41,395 nt of DNA, taken from the NCBI GenBank assembly GCA_947447945.1, contig CANFLR010000014.1:1-41395 (forward strand), written 5' to 3'. Source of the stretch: Burkholderiaceae bacterium (lineage in GTDB: Bacteria; Pseudomonadota; Gammaproteobacteria; Burkholderiales; Burkholderiaceae). The notes under the pieces are model-generated. The model was not told the DNA's origin, made no database searches, and saw only the letters and a list, made by a program, of their open reading frames with translations. The position numbers and the translations under genes were made by a program. Below are positions 19,390 through 28,171 of the stretch, in pieces (the stretch's first letter is position 1; every line of letters begins with the position of its first letter).

Positions 19390-20277
19390 ATGAGCTGGAT
19401 CGATAAAATACTCCCACCCCAAATTCAACATACTGATCCTGCGAATCGTAAGTCAGTCCCCGAAGGGCTATGGGTCAAGTGCCCGAGTTGTGAGACAGTT
19501 CTTTACAGTACCGATATCGAGGCTAATTTATCTGTCTGCCCTAAATGCAGTCATCACATGCGAATTGGTGCGCGTCAGCGTCTAGATAGCTTGCTTGATC
19601 CTAAAGATCGTTATGAGATCGGCGCGGATATTTTTCCAACTGATCCCCTGAAATTTAGGGATTCCAAAAAATATCCAGATCGCTTGAAGGAAGCCAATGA
19701 TGCCTCTGGAGAGACTGAGGCTTTGGTGGTTCTTGGTGGAAAGATTGAGGCTATCCCTGTGGTTGCAGCGTGTTTTGAGTTCCAATTTATGGGCGGCTCA
19801 ATGGGTTCAGTGGTCGGCGAGCGCTTTGTACGCGGTGTCCAAGAGGCTATCAATCGAAAGTGTGCTTTCATTTGCATTACCGCAACTGGTGGTGCTCGCA
19901 TGCAAGAGAGTTTGCTATCTTTATTTCAGATGGCTAAAACCAATTCAATGCTCACTTTGTTTTCAAAAAAAGGCTTGCCCTATATCAGTGTGCTCACTGA
20001 TCCAACTATGGGTGGTATCTCAGCGAGCTTCGCTTTCATGGGTGATGTTGTCATGGCTGAACCAAAAGCCTTAATAGGTTTTGCAGGCCCGCGGGTCATA
20101 GAGCAAACTGTCCGTGAAAAATTACCAGAAGGTTTCCAGCGCTCTGAGTTTTTAATGCAAAAAGGGGCTATTGATATGATTGTTGATCGGCGCCAGATGC
20201 GTGCTGAAATTGCTCATCTGCTTGCCATGCTGCAAAAATTACCCGAGCCTGTTTCCTCTGCTAGCGCTGCTGCTTAA
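19390..20277 (+). CDS. accD: Acetyl-CoA carboxylase carboxyltransferase beta subunit
   Basis: Transfers the carboxyl group from biotin to acetyl-CoA for fatty-acid synthesis, together with AccA. The 295 residues begin [14 protein letters not shown] four-cysteine zinc finger is formed by Cys31, Cys34 (CPSC) and Cys50, Cys53 (CPKC). The crotonase-like core shows [35 protein letters not shown] and [12 protein letters not shown]. It sits between trpA and folC with gaps of five bases on each side, a conserved order. Confidence 0.97.
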   Translation: MSWIDKILPPQIQHTDPANRKSVPEGLWVKCPSCETVLYSTDIEANLSVCPKCSHHMRIGARQRLDSLLDPKDRYEIGADIFPTDPLKFRDSKKYPDRLKEANDASGETEALVVLGGKIEAIPVVAACFEFQFMGGSMGSVVGERFVRGVQEAINRKCAFICITATGGARMQESLLSLFQMAKTNSMLTLFSKKGLPYISVLTDPTMGGISASFAFMGDVVMAEPKALIGFAGPRVIEQTVREKLPEGFQRSEFLMQKGAIDMIVDRRQMRAEIAHLLAMLQKLPEPVSSASAAA

Positions 20278-20282
20278 TCCGC

Positions 20283-21608
20283 TTGACCACTGCGCATCAC
20301 CCCCCCATCCTTTTTAGTAATCTGCAGGATTGGCTTAGCCATCTAGAAACTGCACATCCCGTCGGAATCGATATGGGATTGGAGCGCATTGGCCGTGTTA
20401 AAGAGGCTTTAGGTTTGCGCTTTGATTGCCCCGTGATTACAGTGGCAGGTACAAACGGTAAGGGCTCTACCTGCGCCTATCTCGAGAGTATTTTGCTGGC
20501 CTCTGGTTATCGTGTTGGTTGTCATATGTCGCCTCATCTCCTGGCTTTCAATGAACGAGCGCGAGTGAATGGCGTCGATGTAAGTGACTCCCTATTGCTA
20601 GAGTGCTTCAATGCAGTAGAGTTTGCCCGTGTGAGCTTGCTCGATGCGCCAACCTTAACTTATTTCGAATTTACGACCTTAGCAATTATGTATTTATTCT
20701 CAAAGGCGCAACTAGATGCCGTGATTTTAGAGGTAGGCATGGGTGGTCGCCTCGATGCCGTAAATATTGTTGATGCAGACTGCGCCATCGTTACCAGCAT
20801 TGATATTGATCATGCGAATTTTTTAGGTAATACACGCGAAGCAATCGCAATAGAAAAGGCAGGGATATTCCGTCCAGGCCAAATCGCCATCTGCGCTGAT
20901 CCCATACCACCACAAACCCTCATCAATCATGCAGAAAAACTGGGCTGTGATCTATGGTTGCACGGCCGCGATTACAATTTTCAAGGGGATAAACAGCAGT
21001 GGGGTTGGGCGGGCCGAAATAAACGCTTTAGTGGTCTCGGTTATCCAGCGCTACGCGGCGCAAACCAAATTCTGAATGCCTCCGCAGTCATAGCTGCCTT
21101 GATGGCACTTCATCAGCGCTTACCAGTCGGAGCACAAGATATCCGCAACGGTTTTGCTCTGGTCGAACTACCAGGTCGGTTTCAGGTTCTTCCTGGCCAG
21201 CCTACGATCGTATTGGATGTGGCTCACAATCCCCATGCCGCCGCAACTTTGGCTCAAAGTCTCGACAAGATGGCTTATTACCCTTATACCTATGCGATAT
21301 TTGGGGCAATGGCAGACAAGGATATTGATGGCGTCGTGAAGCCCCTTTTGAATATAGTTGATTTCTGGTTTTGTGTTGATTTGCCGACCCCTCGGGCTGC
21401 TTGTGCGAAAGATCTGGCCAGAAGGCTCGAAATGCTTGGTGTGGCACCCAATAATGGTCCAGAAGGTGGGATCGAGATCTTTACGGATCCTGCCTTAGCC
21501 TATCAAAAAGCCTTATCTAAAGCGGGTGAGGGTGATAGAATTGTGACCTTCGGATCTTTCTATACTGTTGCAGGCGTAATAGCATATAGAACCAACCAGG
21601 CGCATTGA
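20283..21608 (+). CDS. folC: Dihydrofolate synthase / folylpolyglutamate synthase
   Basis: Mur-ligase-fold enzyme that makes dihydrofolate and adds glutamates to folates. It has 441 residues. The ATP loop TVAGTNGKGST is near 53-63, with CHMSPHLLAFNERARVN near 81-97, EVGMGGRLDAVN near 150-161, SIDIDHANFLG, and DVAHNPHAA in the C-terminal domain. The start is an inferred TTG five bases after accD; no ATG or clear ribosome site precedes the conserved LQDWLSHLE, so translation may depend on accD. A run of seven C (20300-20306) falls in codons 6-8. Confidence 0.93.
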   Translation: MTTAHHPPILFSNLQDWLSHLETAHPVGIDMGLERIGRVKEALGLRFDCPVITVAGTNGKGSTCAYLESILLASGYRVGCHMSPHLLAFNERARVNGVDVSDSLLLECFNAVEFARVSLLDAPTLTYFEFTTLAIMYLFSKAQLDAVILEVGMGGRLDAVNIVDADCAIVTSIDIDHANFLGNTREAIAIEKAGIFRPGQIAICADPIPPQTLINHAEKLGCDLWLHGRDYNFQGDKQQWGWAGRNKRFSGLGYPALRGANQILNASAVIAALMALHQRLPVGAQDIRNGFALVELPGRFQVLPGQPTIVLDVAHNPHAAATLAQSLDKMAYYPYTYAIFGAMADKDIDGVVKPLLNIVDFWFCVDLPTPRAACAKDLARRLEMLGVAPNNGPEGGIEIFTDPALAYQKALSKAGEGDRIVTFGSFYTVAGVIAYRTNQAH

Positions 21609-21611
21609 TTA

Positions 21612-22397
21612 ATGATTCGTTTACCGAAGTTTTTTAAGCGGGACTCCCAGTCTGATGACCTTGAAAGAGAATCAGTAGGGGCAAGGCGCACCACTAAAAA
21701 AATCAGTTCACGTACCCCGCAACGCTCTTTTGATATACAAGAAGAGGCACTTACCGAAGATCCAGAGCAACAACGCGCCAGACATCGTTTAATCGGCGCA
21801 TCAGTCCTTGTGTTGCTTGCTGTAGTCGGACTCCCTAGAATTCTTGATGGCAAGCCTAAGGCGGTCAATAACGATATTGCCGTCACTATTGTGACTAGCT
21901 TGCCAGATTCAGTAGCTAATACTGCGGCACCAGAGCTTAAAACTGCTACTAAAGTGCAAGCTCCTGTTAGCTCAGATCCCTCTTTGAAAGAGAAAGATTC
22001 AGTCGCCATAAAACCGGCTCCCGTTGCAGAGACCAAAGTGACTCCAGCGCCCAGTAAGGAAGTCGCCCTTGGCTTAGCTGCGGGTGAAGAGGTGGTTTCG
22101 GGATCCACACCCAAACCCAAGCCTGATACTTCAGGCAAAACTCCCGCAACAGGCTCCGGCAAATTTGTCCTGCAAATTGGCGCATTTGCCTCTGAAGAGA
22201 GGGCAAAGGGCTGGATCACTAAGATGAAGGATCAAAAAATCCCTAATTTTGTCTTAAGCAAGAATGGCACTGACGGAACAAAGCTCTCTGTACTTCGTGC
22301 TGGCCCTTTTGCTGACAAAGACTCTGCTGAAGCAGCGGAAAAGAAGTTAAAAGCCATGGGTCTAACGCCCCGTTTAGTTGAGGTGGGTTCGCCATAA
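21612..22397 (+). CDS. SPOR-domain protein, DedD-like
   Basis: The 261 residues have a short cytoplasmic N-terminus, one transmembrane helix (about 60-75), a Lys/Pro/Ala-rich linker of about 100 residues, and a C-terminal SPOR domain from FVLQIGAFASEERAKGW (about 184) to the end. SPOR domains bind denuded peptidoglycan at the septum, so this is probably a cell-division protein, as DedD is in E. coli, where dedD also lies between folC and cvpA. The next gene, cvpA, starts on the last base of its TAA. Confidence 0.9.
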   Translation: MIRLPKFFKRDSQSDDLERESVGARRTTKKISSRTPQRSFDIQEEALTEDPEQQRARHRLIGASVLVLLAVVGLPRILDGKPKAVNNDIAVTIVTSLPDSVANTAAPELKTATKVQAPVSSDPSLKEKDSVAIKPAPVAETKVTPAPSKEVALGLAAGEEVVSGSTPKPKPDTSGKTPATGSGKFVLQIGAFASEERAKGWITKMKDQKIPNFVLSKNGTDGTKLSVLRAGPFADKDSAEAAEKKLKAMGLTPRLVEVGSP

Positions 22398-22960
22398 TGG
22401 ATTACTTGTCCACCCTTAATTTAACTACGGTGGATTACTTCATCCTAGTAGTGCTATTGGTTTCTGCTTTGGTGGGCATTTCTCGTGGATTATTTAAAGA
22501 AGTTCTAGCATTAGCATCCTGGTTTATTGCATCCTGGGTGGCTTATCACTACACAGCTTATCTTTCAACCGAATGGTTATCTAGCTTTCATATGGATGAC
22601 CTTCTCAGTCTTGGCGTGAGTTTTTTAATACTCTTTATTTTGACGCTCATAGCTTGTGGATTATTGGGCGGGATAGTGCAAAAAATTATTCTTTCAGCGG
22701 GCCTTAGCTTGACAGACCGTTTTTTAGGTTTGATCTTTGGTGTATTGCGGGGAGGTTTAATTATTGTTGTTCTAGCTACTTTAGCGGCCTTAACCCCAAT
22801 ACCGCAGACTCCTGCTTGGCAAAAAGCCATTACAAGACCGGCTGTTGAGATGGCGACCAGCCTCATCAAGGCTTGGTTACCGCCAGACTGGGCAAAGCAA
22901 TTGGGTGAATCCATGCCGAAACTTCCGGTAATCACACCTTCAATAACCATAGGGAAATAG
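22397..22960 (+). CDS. cvpA: CvpA family inner-membrane protein
   Basis: The 187 residues include four hydrophobic segments (about 12-32, 38-54, 70-92 and 108-128). The N-terminal DYFILVVLLVSALVGISRGL with FKEVLALASW is the CvpA signature. In E. coli it is needed for colicin V production and resistance to deoxycholate, and its gene is upstream of purF, as here. A biochemical role is not settled. The TAATG overlap with the SPOR gene and a four-base gap to purF indicate co-expression. Confidence 0.93.
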   Translation: MDYLSTLNLTTVDYFILVVLLVSALVGISRGLFKEVLALASWFIASWVAYHYTAYLSTEWLSSFHMDDLLSLGVSFLILFILTLIACGLLGGIVQKIILSAGLSLTDRFLGLIFGVLRGGLIIVVLATLAALTPIPQTPAWQKAITRPAVEMATSLIKAWLPPDWAKQLGESMPKLPVITPSITIGK

Positions 22961-22964
22961 GTAT

Positions 22965-24503
22965 ATGTGCGGCATTGTTGGAACAGTTTCCCATACCCCA
23001 GTAAACCAACTTCTTTATGACGCATTGTTGCTCTTGCAACACCGTGGTCAAGACGCCGCCGGTATTGCGACGATGCATGGCAATTCATTCACCATGCATA
23101 AAGCAAATGGCTTAGTACGAGATGTTTTTAGAACACGCAATATGCGCAGTCTGCATGGCAATGCTGGGATTGGGCAAGTTCGCTATCCAACCGCTGGTTC
23201 AGTCAGTAGCGAAGAAGAGGCTCAACCGTTTTATGTGAGCGCACCTTACGGTATTATTCTGGCCCATAACGGTAACCTAACTAATGCACCAAGTTTGCGG
23301 GTGGAAATGGCCTATCGTGATCGACGCCACATCAACACCAATTCAGATACGGAAGTACTACTCAACGTTTTGGCCGATGAACTTCAAAAAGAAACGAATA
23401 GCGTAGCGCTCGATGAGGGTGCAATGTTTAATGCGGTGACAGGTGTCACTCGACGTGTTAAGGGGTCATACGCTGTAGTTTCACTCATTGCGGGTTATGG
23501 CCTGCTGGCATTTCGTGATCCTTTTGGCATTCGACCACTGTGCATCGGTCGCATTGATACTTCTAATGGCCCTGAGTGGATGGTAGCATCTGAGTCAGTC
23601 GCGCTTGAGGGCTTAGGCTTTACCTTTGTGCGTGATGTTAATCCAGGCGAGGCAATTTACATTGATTTGGATGGTAACTTCTCCTCTCGTCAGTGCGTCC
23701 CTAATGCAGTGCTCACACCTTGTATTTTTGAATATGTTTATATGGCCCGACCAGACTCGACTATTGATGGCGTGACTGTCTATAACGTTCGTATGCGAAT
23801 GGGTGATTACCTTGCTGAAAAAATACGACAGGAAACAATCCCTGGGGAAATTGATGTGGTTATGCCGATCCCAGATTCAAGTCGCCCAGCTGCTATGCAA
23901 GTCGCCAAACGATTGGGCGTCGACTATCGTGAAGGTTTTTTTAAGAACCGCTATATTGGCCGCACTTTCATCATGCCAGGCCAGGCTGTACGTAGAAAAT
24001 CAGTACGTCAAAAATTGAATGCCATGCATGTCGAATTCAAAGATAAGACGGTATTAATTGTGGATGATTCGATTGTTCGCGGCACCACCTCATTTGAAAT
24101 CGTCCAAATGGCACGGGAGTCTGGTGCAAAGAAGGTGATTTTTGCCTCTGCGGCACCCCCTGTTCGTTTTCCTAATGTTTATGGTATCGATATGCCCACT
24201 CGAAGCGAGTTAGTTGCGTATGGTCGCACCGACGAAGAAATTAATAAGATGATTGGTGCCGATCAATTAATCTACCAAAGCGTTGAGGATATGAAACAGG
24301 CCGTCAGGGACATTAATCCAAGCATACAAAACTTTGAAGCCTCTTGTTTCGATGGTCATTACATTACTGGTGATATTAATGATTCCTACTTGGATGCCTT
24401 GGAAGCCGCTCGCAATACCACTGAGGCACAAGCAGACCGTCAACGTGATTCAAGTGACTTTGCGCGATCTCAGTTGCATTTGCATTTAGCAACTGAAGAC
24501 TAA
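22965..24503 (+). CDS. purF: Amidophosphoribosyltransferase
   Basis: Catalyses the first committed step of purine synthesis, PRPP to phosphoribosylamine. The 512 residues start MCGIVGTVSH with the catalytic Cys2 exposed after Met removal, so there is no propeptide (E. coli type). LLLQHRGQDAAGIAT lies near 22-36 and HNGNLTNA near 103-110 in the glutaminase domain. The PRPP motif VLIVDDSIVRGTTS is near 361-374. It is followed by metZ after 60 bases, a gene pair common in beta- and gammaproteobacteria. Confidence 0.97.
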   Translation: MCGIVGTVSHTPVNQLLYDALLLLQHRGQDAAGIATMHGNSFTMHKANGLVRDVFRTRNMRSLHGNAGIGQVRYPTAGSVSSEEEAQPFYVSAPYGIILAHNGNLTNAPSLRVEMAYRDRRHINTNSDTEVLLNVLADELQKETNSVALDEGAMFNAVTGVTRRVKGSYAVVSLIAGYGLLAFRDPFGIRPLCIGRIDTSNGPEWMVASESVALEGLGFTFVRDVNPGEAIYIDLDGNFSSRQCVPNAVLTPCIFEYVYMARPDSTIDGVTVYNVRMRMGDYLAEKIRQETIPGEIDVVMPIPDSSRPAAMQVAKRLGVDYREGFFKNRYIGRTFIMPGQAVRRKSVRQKLNAMHVEFKDKTVLIVDDSIVRGTTSFEIVQMARESGAKKVIFASAAPPVRFPNVYGIDMPTRSELVAYGRTDEEINKMIGADQLIYQSVEDMKQAVRDINPSIQNFEASCFDGHYITGDINDSYLDALEAARNTTEAQADRQRDSSDFARSQLHLHLATED

Positions 24504-24563
24504 AAAGCGACAGCGGGTATATCTCTCGGAGGCAATTCCGCATTTCAGTGTCAAAATACCCTT
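24504..24563 (+). promoter_or_regulatory. purF-metZ spacer with possible leader fold
   Basis: GGGTAT (24515-24520) can pair with ATACCC (24556-24561), ending two bases before the metZ ATG. Inside is a small hairpin, CGGA-GGCAAT-TCCG (24527-24540). No ribosome site is visible in the usual place before metZ; the only GGAGG is inside the small hairpin, over 30 bases upstream. The fold could affect metZ translation, but it matches no riboswitch class I know. Confidence 0.3.
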
Positions 24564-25772
24564 ATGAATAGCAAAACTAAACGCCAAAAACCTGACTTTT
24601 CTAAGCTCGCACTCGAAACCCTGGCGGTTCGTGCTGGCACTCGTCGTACTGCGGAGTTTCAAGAGCACTCTGAGGCGATGTTCTTGACCTCGAGCTTCTG
24701 TTTCGATAGTGCCGAACTGGCAGCTGACGGTTTTGCACATGCCGATAAAGGCTTTATCTATTCGCGTTTTACCAACCCAACGGTTAGTATGTTTCAAGAT
24801 CGGTTGGCTGCTTTAGAGGGTGGTGAAGCCTGCATTGCTACCTCATCTGGCATGGCAGCGATTTTGACTCTTGCGATGGCCCATCTTCAAGCCGGTGATC
24901 ATGTGGTCTGCTCGCGCTCAGTTTTTGGTGCCACGATTCAATTATTCAGCACCATCATGAGTAAATTTGGTGTCACAACAAGCTATGTCGATTTGGCAGA
25001 TGCCAAAGCGTGGCAGGCCGCTGTTCAGCCCAATACAAAACTTTTTTACCTTGAAACTCCTTCTAACCCATTAACAGAAATCGCTGATATCAAGGCCATT
25101 TCTAAAATAGCGAAGAAAGCAAAAGCGCTGTTTGCTGTGGATAATTGTTTTTGCACTCCGGCATTACAAAAACCCCTTTCACTCGGTGCAGATGTAGTTA
25201 TTCATTCGGCAACCAAATACTTGGATGGTCAAGGTCGAGTGGTTGGTGGTGCGATAGTGGGTAGCAATGATTTTGTTATCGGCAAAGTCTTCCCTTATGT
25301 CCGCACTGCCGGACCGACGCTTTCCGCTTTTAATGCTTGGGTATTTTTGAAGGGTCTTGAAACTCTCGAGTTGCGCATGAAACAACAAAGTCAAAATGCT
25401 CTGGACTTAGCTCTCTGGCTAGAAAAACAGCCTGGCGTAGAGCGTGTTTATCACCCGGGATTGAAGTCACATCCTCAATTTGCCTTAGCGAAGCGTCAGC
25501 AAAAATCTGGGGGAGCCATCTTATCTTTCACCTTAAAGGGTGGTAAGAAAGCTGCATTCAAACTCATTAACCAAACTAAGCTTTGCTCCATTACCGCAAA
25601 CCTTGGCGATACTCGTACGACCATTACCCACCCAGCAACCACGACGCACTGCCGTGTAGCGCCTGAAGCTCGTAAAGCTGCCGGCATTACGGATGGCCTG
25701 GTACGTATTGCGGTAGGTCTTGAGAATGTGATCGACCTGAAGAATGATCTTGTCGGTGGCTTGAAGAAGTAA
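24564..25772 (+). CDS. metZ: O-succinylhomoserine sulfhydrylase
   Basis: PLP enzyme of the Cys/Met metabolism family that makes homocysteine directly from O-succinylhomoserine and sulfide, bypassing cystathionine. It has 402 residues. The Schiff-base Lys218 is in HSATKYLDGQGR, with YSRFTNPTV near 73-81, ATSSGMAAI near 93-101, ETPSNP near 168-173 and the C-terminal LGDTRTTITHPATTTH. Subfamily choice (metZ over metB or metY) rests on overall resemblance and the purF neighbour. Confidence 0.9.
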   Translation: MNSKTKRQKPDFSKLALETLAVRAGTRRTAEFQEHSEAMFLTSSFCFDSAELAADGFAHADKGFIYSRFTNPTVSMFQDRLAALEGGEACIATSSGMAAILTLAMAHLQAGDHVVCSRSVFGATIQLFSTIMSKFGVTTSYVDLADAKAWQAAVQPNTKLFYLETPSNPLTEIADIKAISKIAKKAKALFAVDNCFCTPALQKPLSLGADVVIHSATKYLDGQGRVVGGAIVGSNDFVIGKVFPYVRTAGPTLSAFNAWVFLKGLETLELRMKQQSQNALDLALWLEKQPGVERVYHPGLKSHPQFALAKRQQKSGGAILSFTLKGGKKAAFKLINQTKLCSITANLGDTRTTITHPATTTHCRVAPEARKAAGITDGLVRIAVGLENVIDLKNDLVGGLKK

Positions 25773-25784
25773 TTCAAGATCCTC

Positions 25785-26417
25785 ATGAGCTTTTCTGATC
25801 AAACCCAGTTTTGGAATGAGCGTTTTAATAAAGAAGAATTCATTTTCGGTAAAGAGCCAAATGAATATCTTGTCAAACAAGCCAAACAATATCTAAAACC
25901 AGGCAATACAGTCTTATGTATTGCGGATGGCGAAGGGCGCAATGGGGTTTGGCTTGCTAAACAAGGTATGAAAGTTGACGCTTTCGATGTCTCCGATATT
26001 GCCTTGGCTAAAGCAAAACAATTCGCTAAGGATAATTCTGTCGTCATGAATCATACGCTTTGCGATACAGACGGTTGGAGCTGGGAAGCAAATGCTTATG
26101 ATGCCATTATTGCTATCTTTATTCAGTTTGCTGACCCAGCCATGCGTGAACGCATCTTCAAGCAGGTGCATAAATCATTAAAGCCAGGCGGTATTTTTAT
26201 ACTCCAAGGCTATACCCCAAAACAGTTGGAATATAGAACTGGTGGACCATCCTTAATAGAGCATCTTTATACCGAAGAGGGTATCCGTCAATTAGCTGGC
26301 GAGCTGACTATTGTGGACTTGAGTTGCTATGAGCAAGAATTGTCTGAAGGAGCCAGACACAGCGGTATGTCTGCATTACTAGGCCTGGCAGCTCAAAAGC
26401 CCAATCTCATTAGCTAA
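25785..26417 (+). CDS. Class I SAM-dependent methyltransferase
   Basis: A soluble 210-residue protein. The SAM-binding motif I is VLCIADGEGRNGVWLAKQG near 43-61, the acidic motif II is VDAFDVSD, and LKPGGIFILQGY is the post-motif strand. The start FWNERFNKEEFIFGKEPNEYL resembles small methyltransferases grouped with TehB or tellurite-resistance proteins. The substrate cannot be told. It starts 12 bases after metZ, so it is probably the last gene of the long plus-strand run, and it meets modC head-on with only three bases between the stops. Confidence 0.8.
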   Translation: MSFSDQTQFWNERFNKEEFIFGKEPNEYLVKQAKQYLKPGNTVLCIADGEGRNGVWLAKQGMKVDAFDVSDIALAKAKQFAKDNSVVMNHTLCDTDGWSWEANAYDAIIAIFIQFADPAMRERIFKQVHKSLKPGGIFILQGYTPKQLEYRTGGPSLIEHLYTEEGIRQLAGELTIVDLSCYEQELSEGARHSGMSALLGLAAQKPNLIS

Positions 26418-26420
26418 AGA

Positions 26421-27527
26421 TTACTGACGAAGTCGCCTTGGATCGTTAATGGGGCGCAGTGGCATGATGTGAATCTTGCTCTCATCGAGCTCAAGATAGG
26501 TTGATCTACCAATAGCAAGCGAGAGGCGCTTTACTTCTGCCGCTGAAGCTTCCCAAGTAATACGGTGATGACTGTCTTTAATGCGCAATTGGATAACCGC
26601 AATCTGTCCCAGTGCGCTGATGTTTTCAACGGCGGCTGGAATTCCTGTATTGCTGGAATCTTGGTGAAGACTCAGACCCTCAGGAGGTATAACCCAAGCG
26701 ACCGGAGTGCCAGAGGGGATCTTGCCTTTATCAATTACCTTAAATTGCTTATCACATCCATCCCAGGTCAGATTGCCTGAGTTAAAGATGCCTGTAAACA
26801 TATTATGAATTCCAACCAATTCTGCAACCCTAGAGTTGCGTGGTTTTTGAAAGAGCACTTTTGGCGCCGCAGTTTGCAAACTCATTCCTTCATCAATCAC
26901 GGTGATGCGATCGGCGAGCAAGTCCGCCTCACGTAAATCATGAGTCACCAAGAGAATCGGGATATTCAAATCTTTTCGTAGATCCGCCAAAGTTTTATAA
27001 AGGCTTTGACGTGTTGGCGCATCGACTGCAGAAAAAGGTTCATCCAATAGCAGGATCTTTGGTTGTCTAGCAAGCGCTCTTGCCAAGGCAACGCGCTGTT
27101 GTTGTCCACCAGATAATTGATTTGGCATTCTGGCCACTAAATCAGTAATACCCATCCGCTCTAACCAATTGAGAGCGAGTGATTTTTGTTGAGGACTGTT
27201 TAACCCCGAATTTTGCAGTGAAATACAAACATTTTCTAAAGCAGTTAGATGAGGAAAGAGGGCGTACTGCTGAAACAGAAATCCACAAGAACGCTTTGCT
27301 GGCGATAAAGCAATATTAGGACTGCGCATTCCAGCACTATCAAACCAAATATCAGTACCGCATTGAATCAGACCGGAACTGGGATTGCGTAAGCCTGCAA
27401 TAGTTCGGAGTACGCTGGTTTTACCGCTACCCGATGGACCTACTAGGGCATGCAGCTCTCCGGGAAGACACTCCAAATCAACATGGAGTGGCATTGGCGT
27501 ATCTTGAGATATTTGAACCTTTAACAT
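26421..27527 (-). CDS. modC: Molybdate-type ABC transporter ATP-binding protein
   Basis: ATPase for an oxyanion importer, 368 residues from the ATG at 27527. That start shares one base with the modB stop (TGATG) and is preferred to a GTG four codons earlier. Walker A GPSGSGKTS is near 30-38, the Q loop LFQQYALFPHL follows, the signature is LSGGQQQRVALARALA, and Walker B ILLLDEPFSAVD. A C-terminal TOBE-like region follows residue 280. The family is ModC/CysA-like; the neighbouring ModB-type permease favours molybdate or tungstate. Confidence 0.85.
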   Translation of the reverse strand: MLKVQISQDTPMPLHVDLECLPGELHALVGPSGSGKTSVLRTIAGLRNPSSGLIQCGTDIWFDSAGMRSPNIALSPAKRSCGFLFQQYALFPHLTALENVCISLQNSGLNSPQQKSLALNWLERMGITDLVARMPNQLSGGQQQRVALARALARQPKILLLDEPFSAVDAPTRQSLYKTLADLRKDLNIPILLVTHDLREADLLADRITVIDEGMSLQTAAPKVLFQKPRNSRVAELVGIHNMFTGIFNSGNLTWDGCDKQFKVIDKGKIPSGTPVAWVIPPEGLSLHQDSSNTGIPAAVENISALGQIAVIQLRIKDSHHRITWEASAAEVKRLSLAIGRSTYLELDESKIHIMPLRPINDPRRLRQ

Positions 27528-28171
27528 CAGTAAGCCCACTTTTTTCTCGTACCAAGCAGGCCATACGATAGGACTATTGCTATCAGTGAAATACTAAGGA
27601 GCAGGAGCGAGAGCATCCCCGCGCCAGTAGCGTCAAAGCTTTGCACTTTGTCGTAAATTGATATTGAAACAGTCTTTGTTTCCCCGGGGATAGCTCCACC
27701 CACCATCAGAACAACTCCAAACTCTCCGAGCGTATGGGCAAAGGTCAACACTGCCCCGCTGGTAATGCCTCGCCAGGCCAGCGGAAGTTCGATCAGTCGA
27801 AACGTTTGCCAGCTTGACAACCCACTTACCTGGGCGGCCTCTCGGATTTCAGGGTGAATAGCTTCAAAAGCGCGTTGGATGGGTTGAATAACAAAAGGTA
27901 AATTGACTATTAAAGATGCAATCAAGATGCCTGTAAATGAGAAAACGAGGGGTATCCCCAAAAAGCTTCTACCCCCAAAACCTTCTAAGAGGTAGTAACC
28001 AAGAACAGTAGGGGGTAGCACCAAGGGGAGCGCCAATAAGGCTTCAATCCAACTTTTATAGGGGTTAGATTTTGACAGAGCATGCCCAACCCATACGCCA
28101 AAAGGCAATAAGAAAATGAGCGTCCATAAGGCTAATTTAAGGGATAAGAGGATAGCTTCAAGATCTAGCAT
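27527..28171 (-). CDS. modB: Molybdate-type ABC transporter permease
   Basis: Inner-membrane channel of an oxyanion importer. The 214 residues hold about five membrane segments; LLALPLVLPPTVLGYYLL near 43-60 is strongly ModB-like. The EAA coupling loop EIREAAQVSGLSSWQTFRLI is near 128-147. It overlaps modC by one base. No gene for the periplasmic binding protein ModA lies upstream, where the divergent sox operon begins after 172 bases. Confidence 0.87.
   Translation of the reverse strand: MLDLEAILLSLKLALWTLIFLLPFGVWVGHALSKSNPYKSWIEALLALPLVLPPTVLGYYLLEGFGGRSFLGIPLVFSFTGILIASLIVNLPFVIQPIQRAFEAIHPEIREAAQVSGLSSWQTFRLIELPLAWRGITSGAVLTFAHTLGEFGVVLMVGGAIPGETKTVSISIYDKVQSFDATGAGMLSLLLLSISLIAIVLSYGLLGTRKKWAY

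Noticed and set aside
21560..22219. Long minus-strand frame of 219 codons opposite the SPOR gene
   Set aside because: It is a shadow of the real plus-strand gene, with Ser/Ala/Thr-rich sequence of no family character and no ribosome site context.
22588..23088. Minus-strand frame of 166 codons across cvpA and purF
   Set aside because: It overlaps two well-supported genes and has no recognisable domain.
24504..24563. SAM-responsive riboswitch before metZ
   Set aside because: The spacer is short and does not show the conserved core of SAM-I, SAM-II or SAH riboswitches; only simple pairings are seen.
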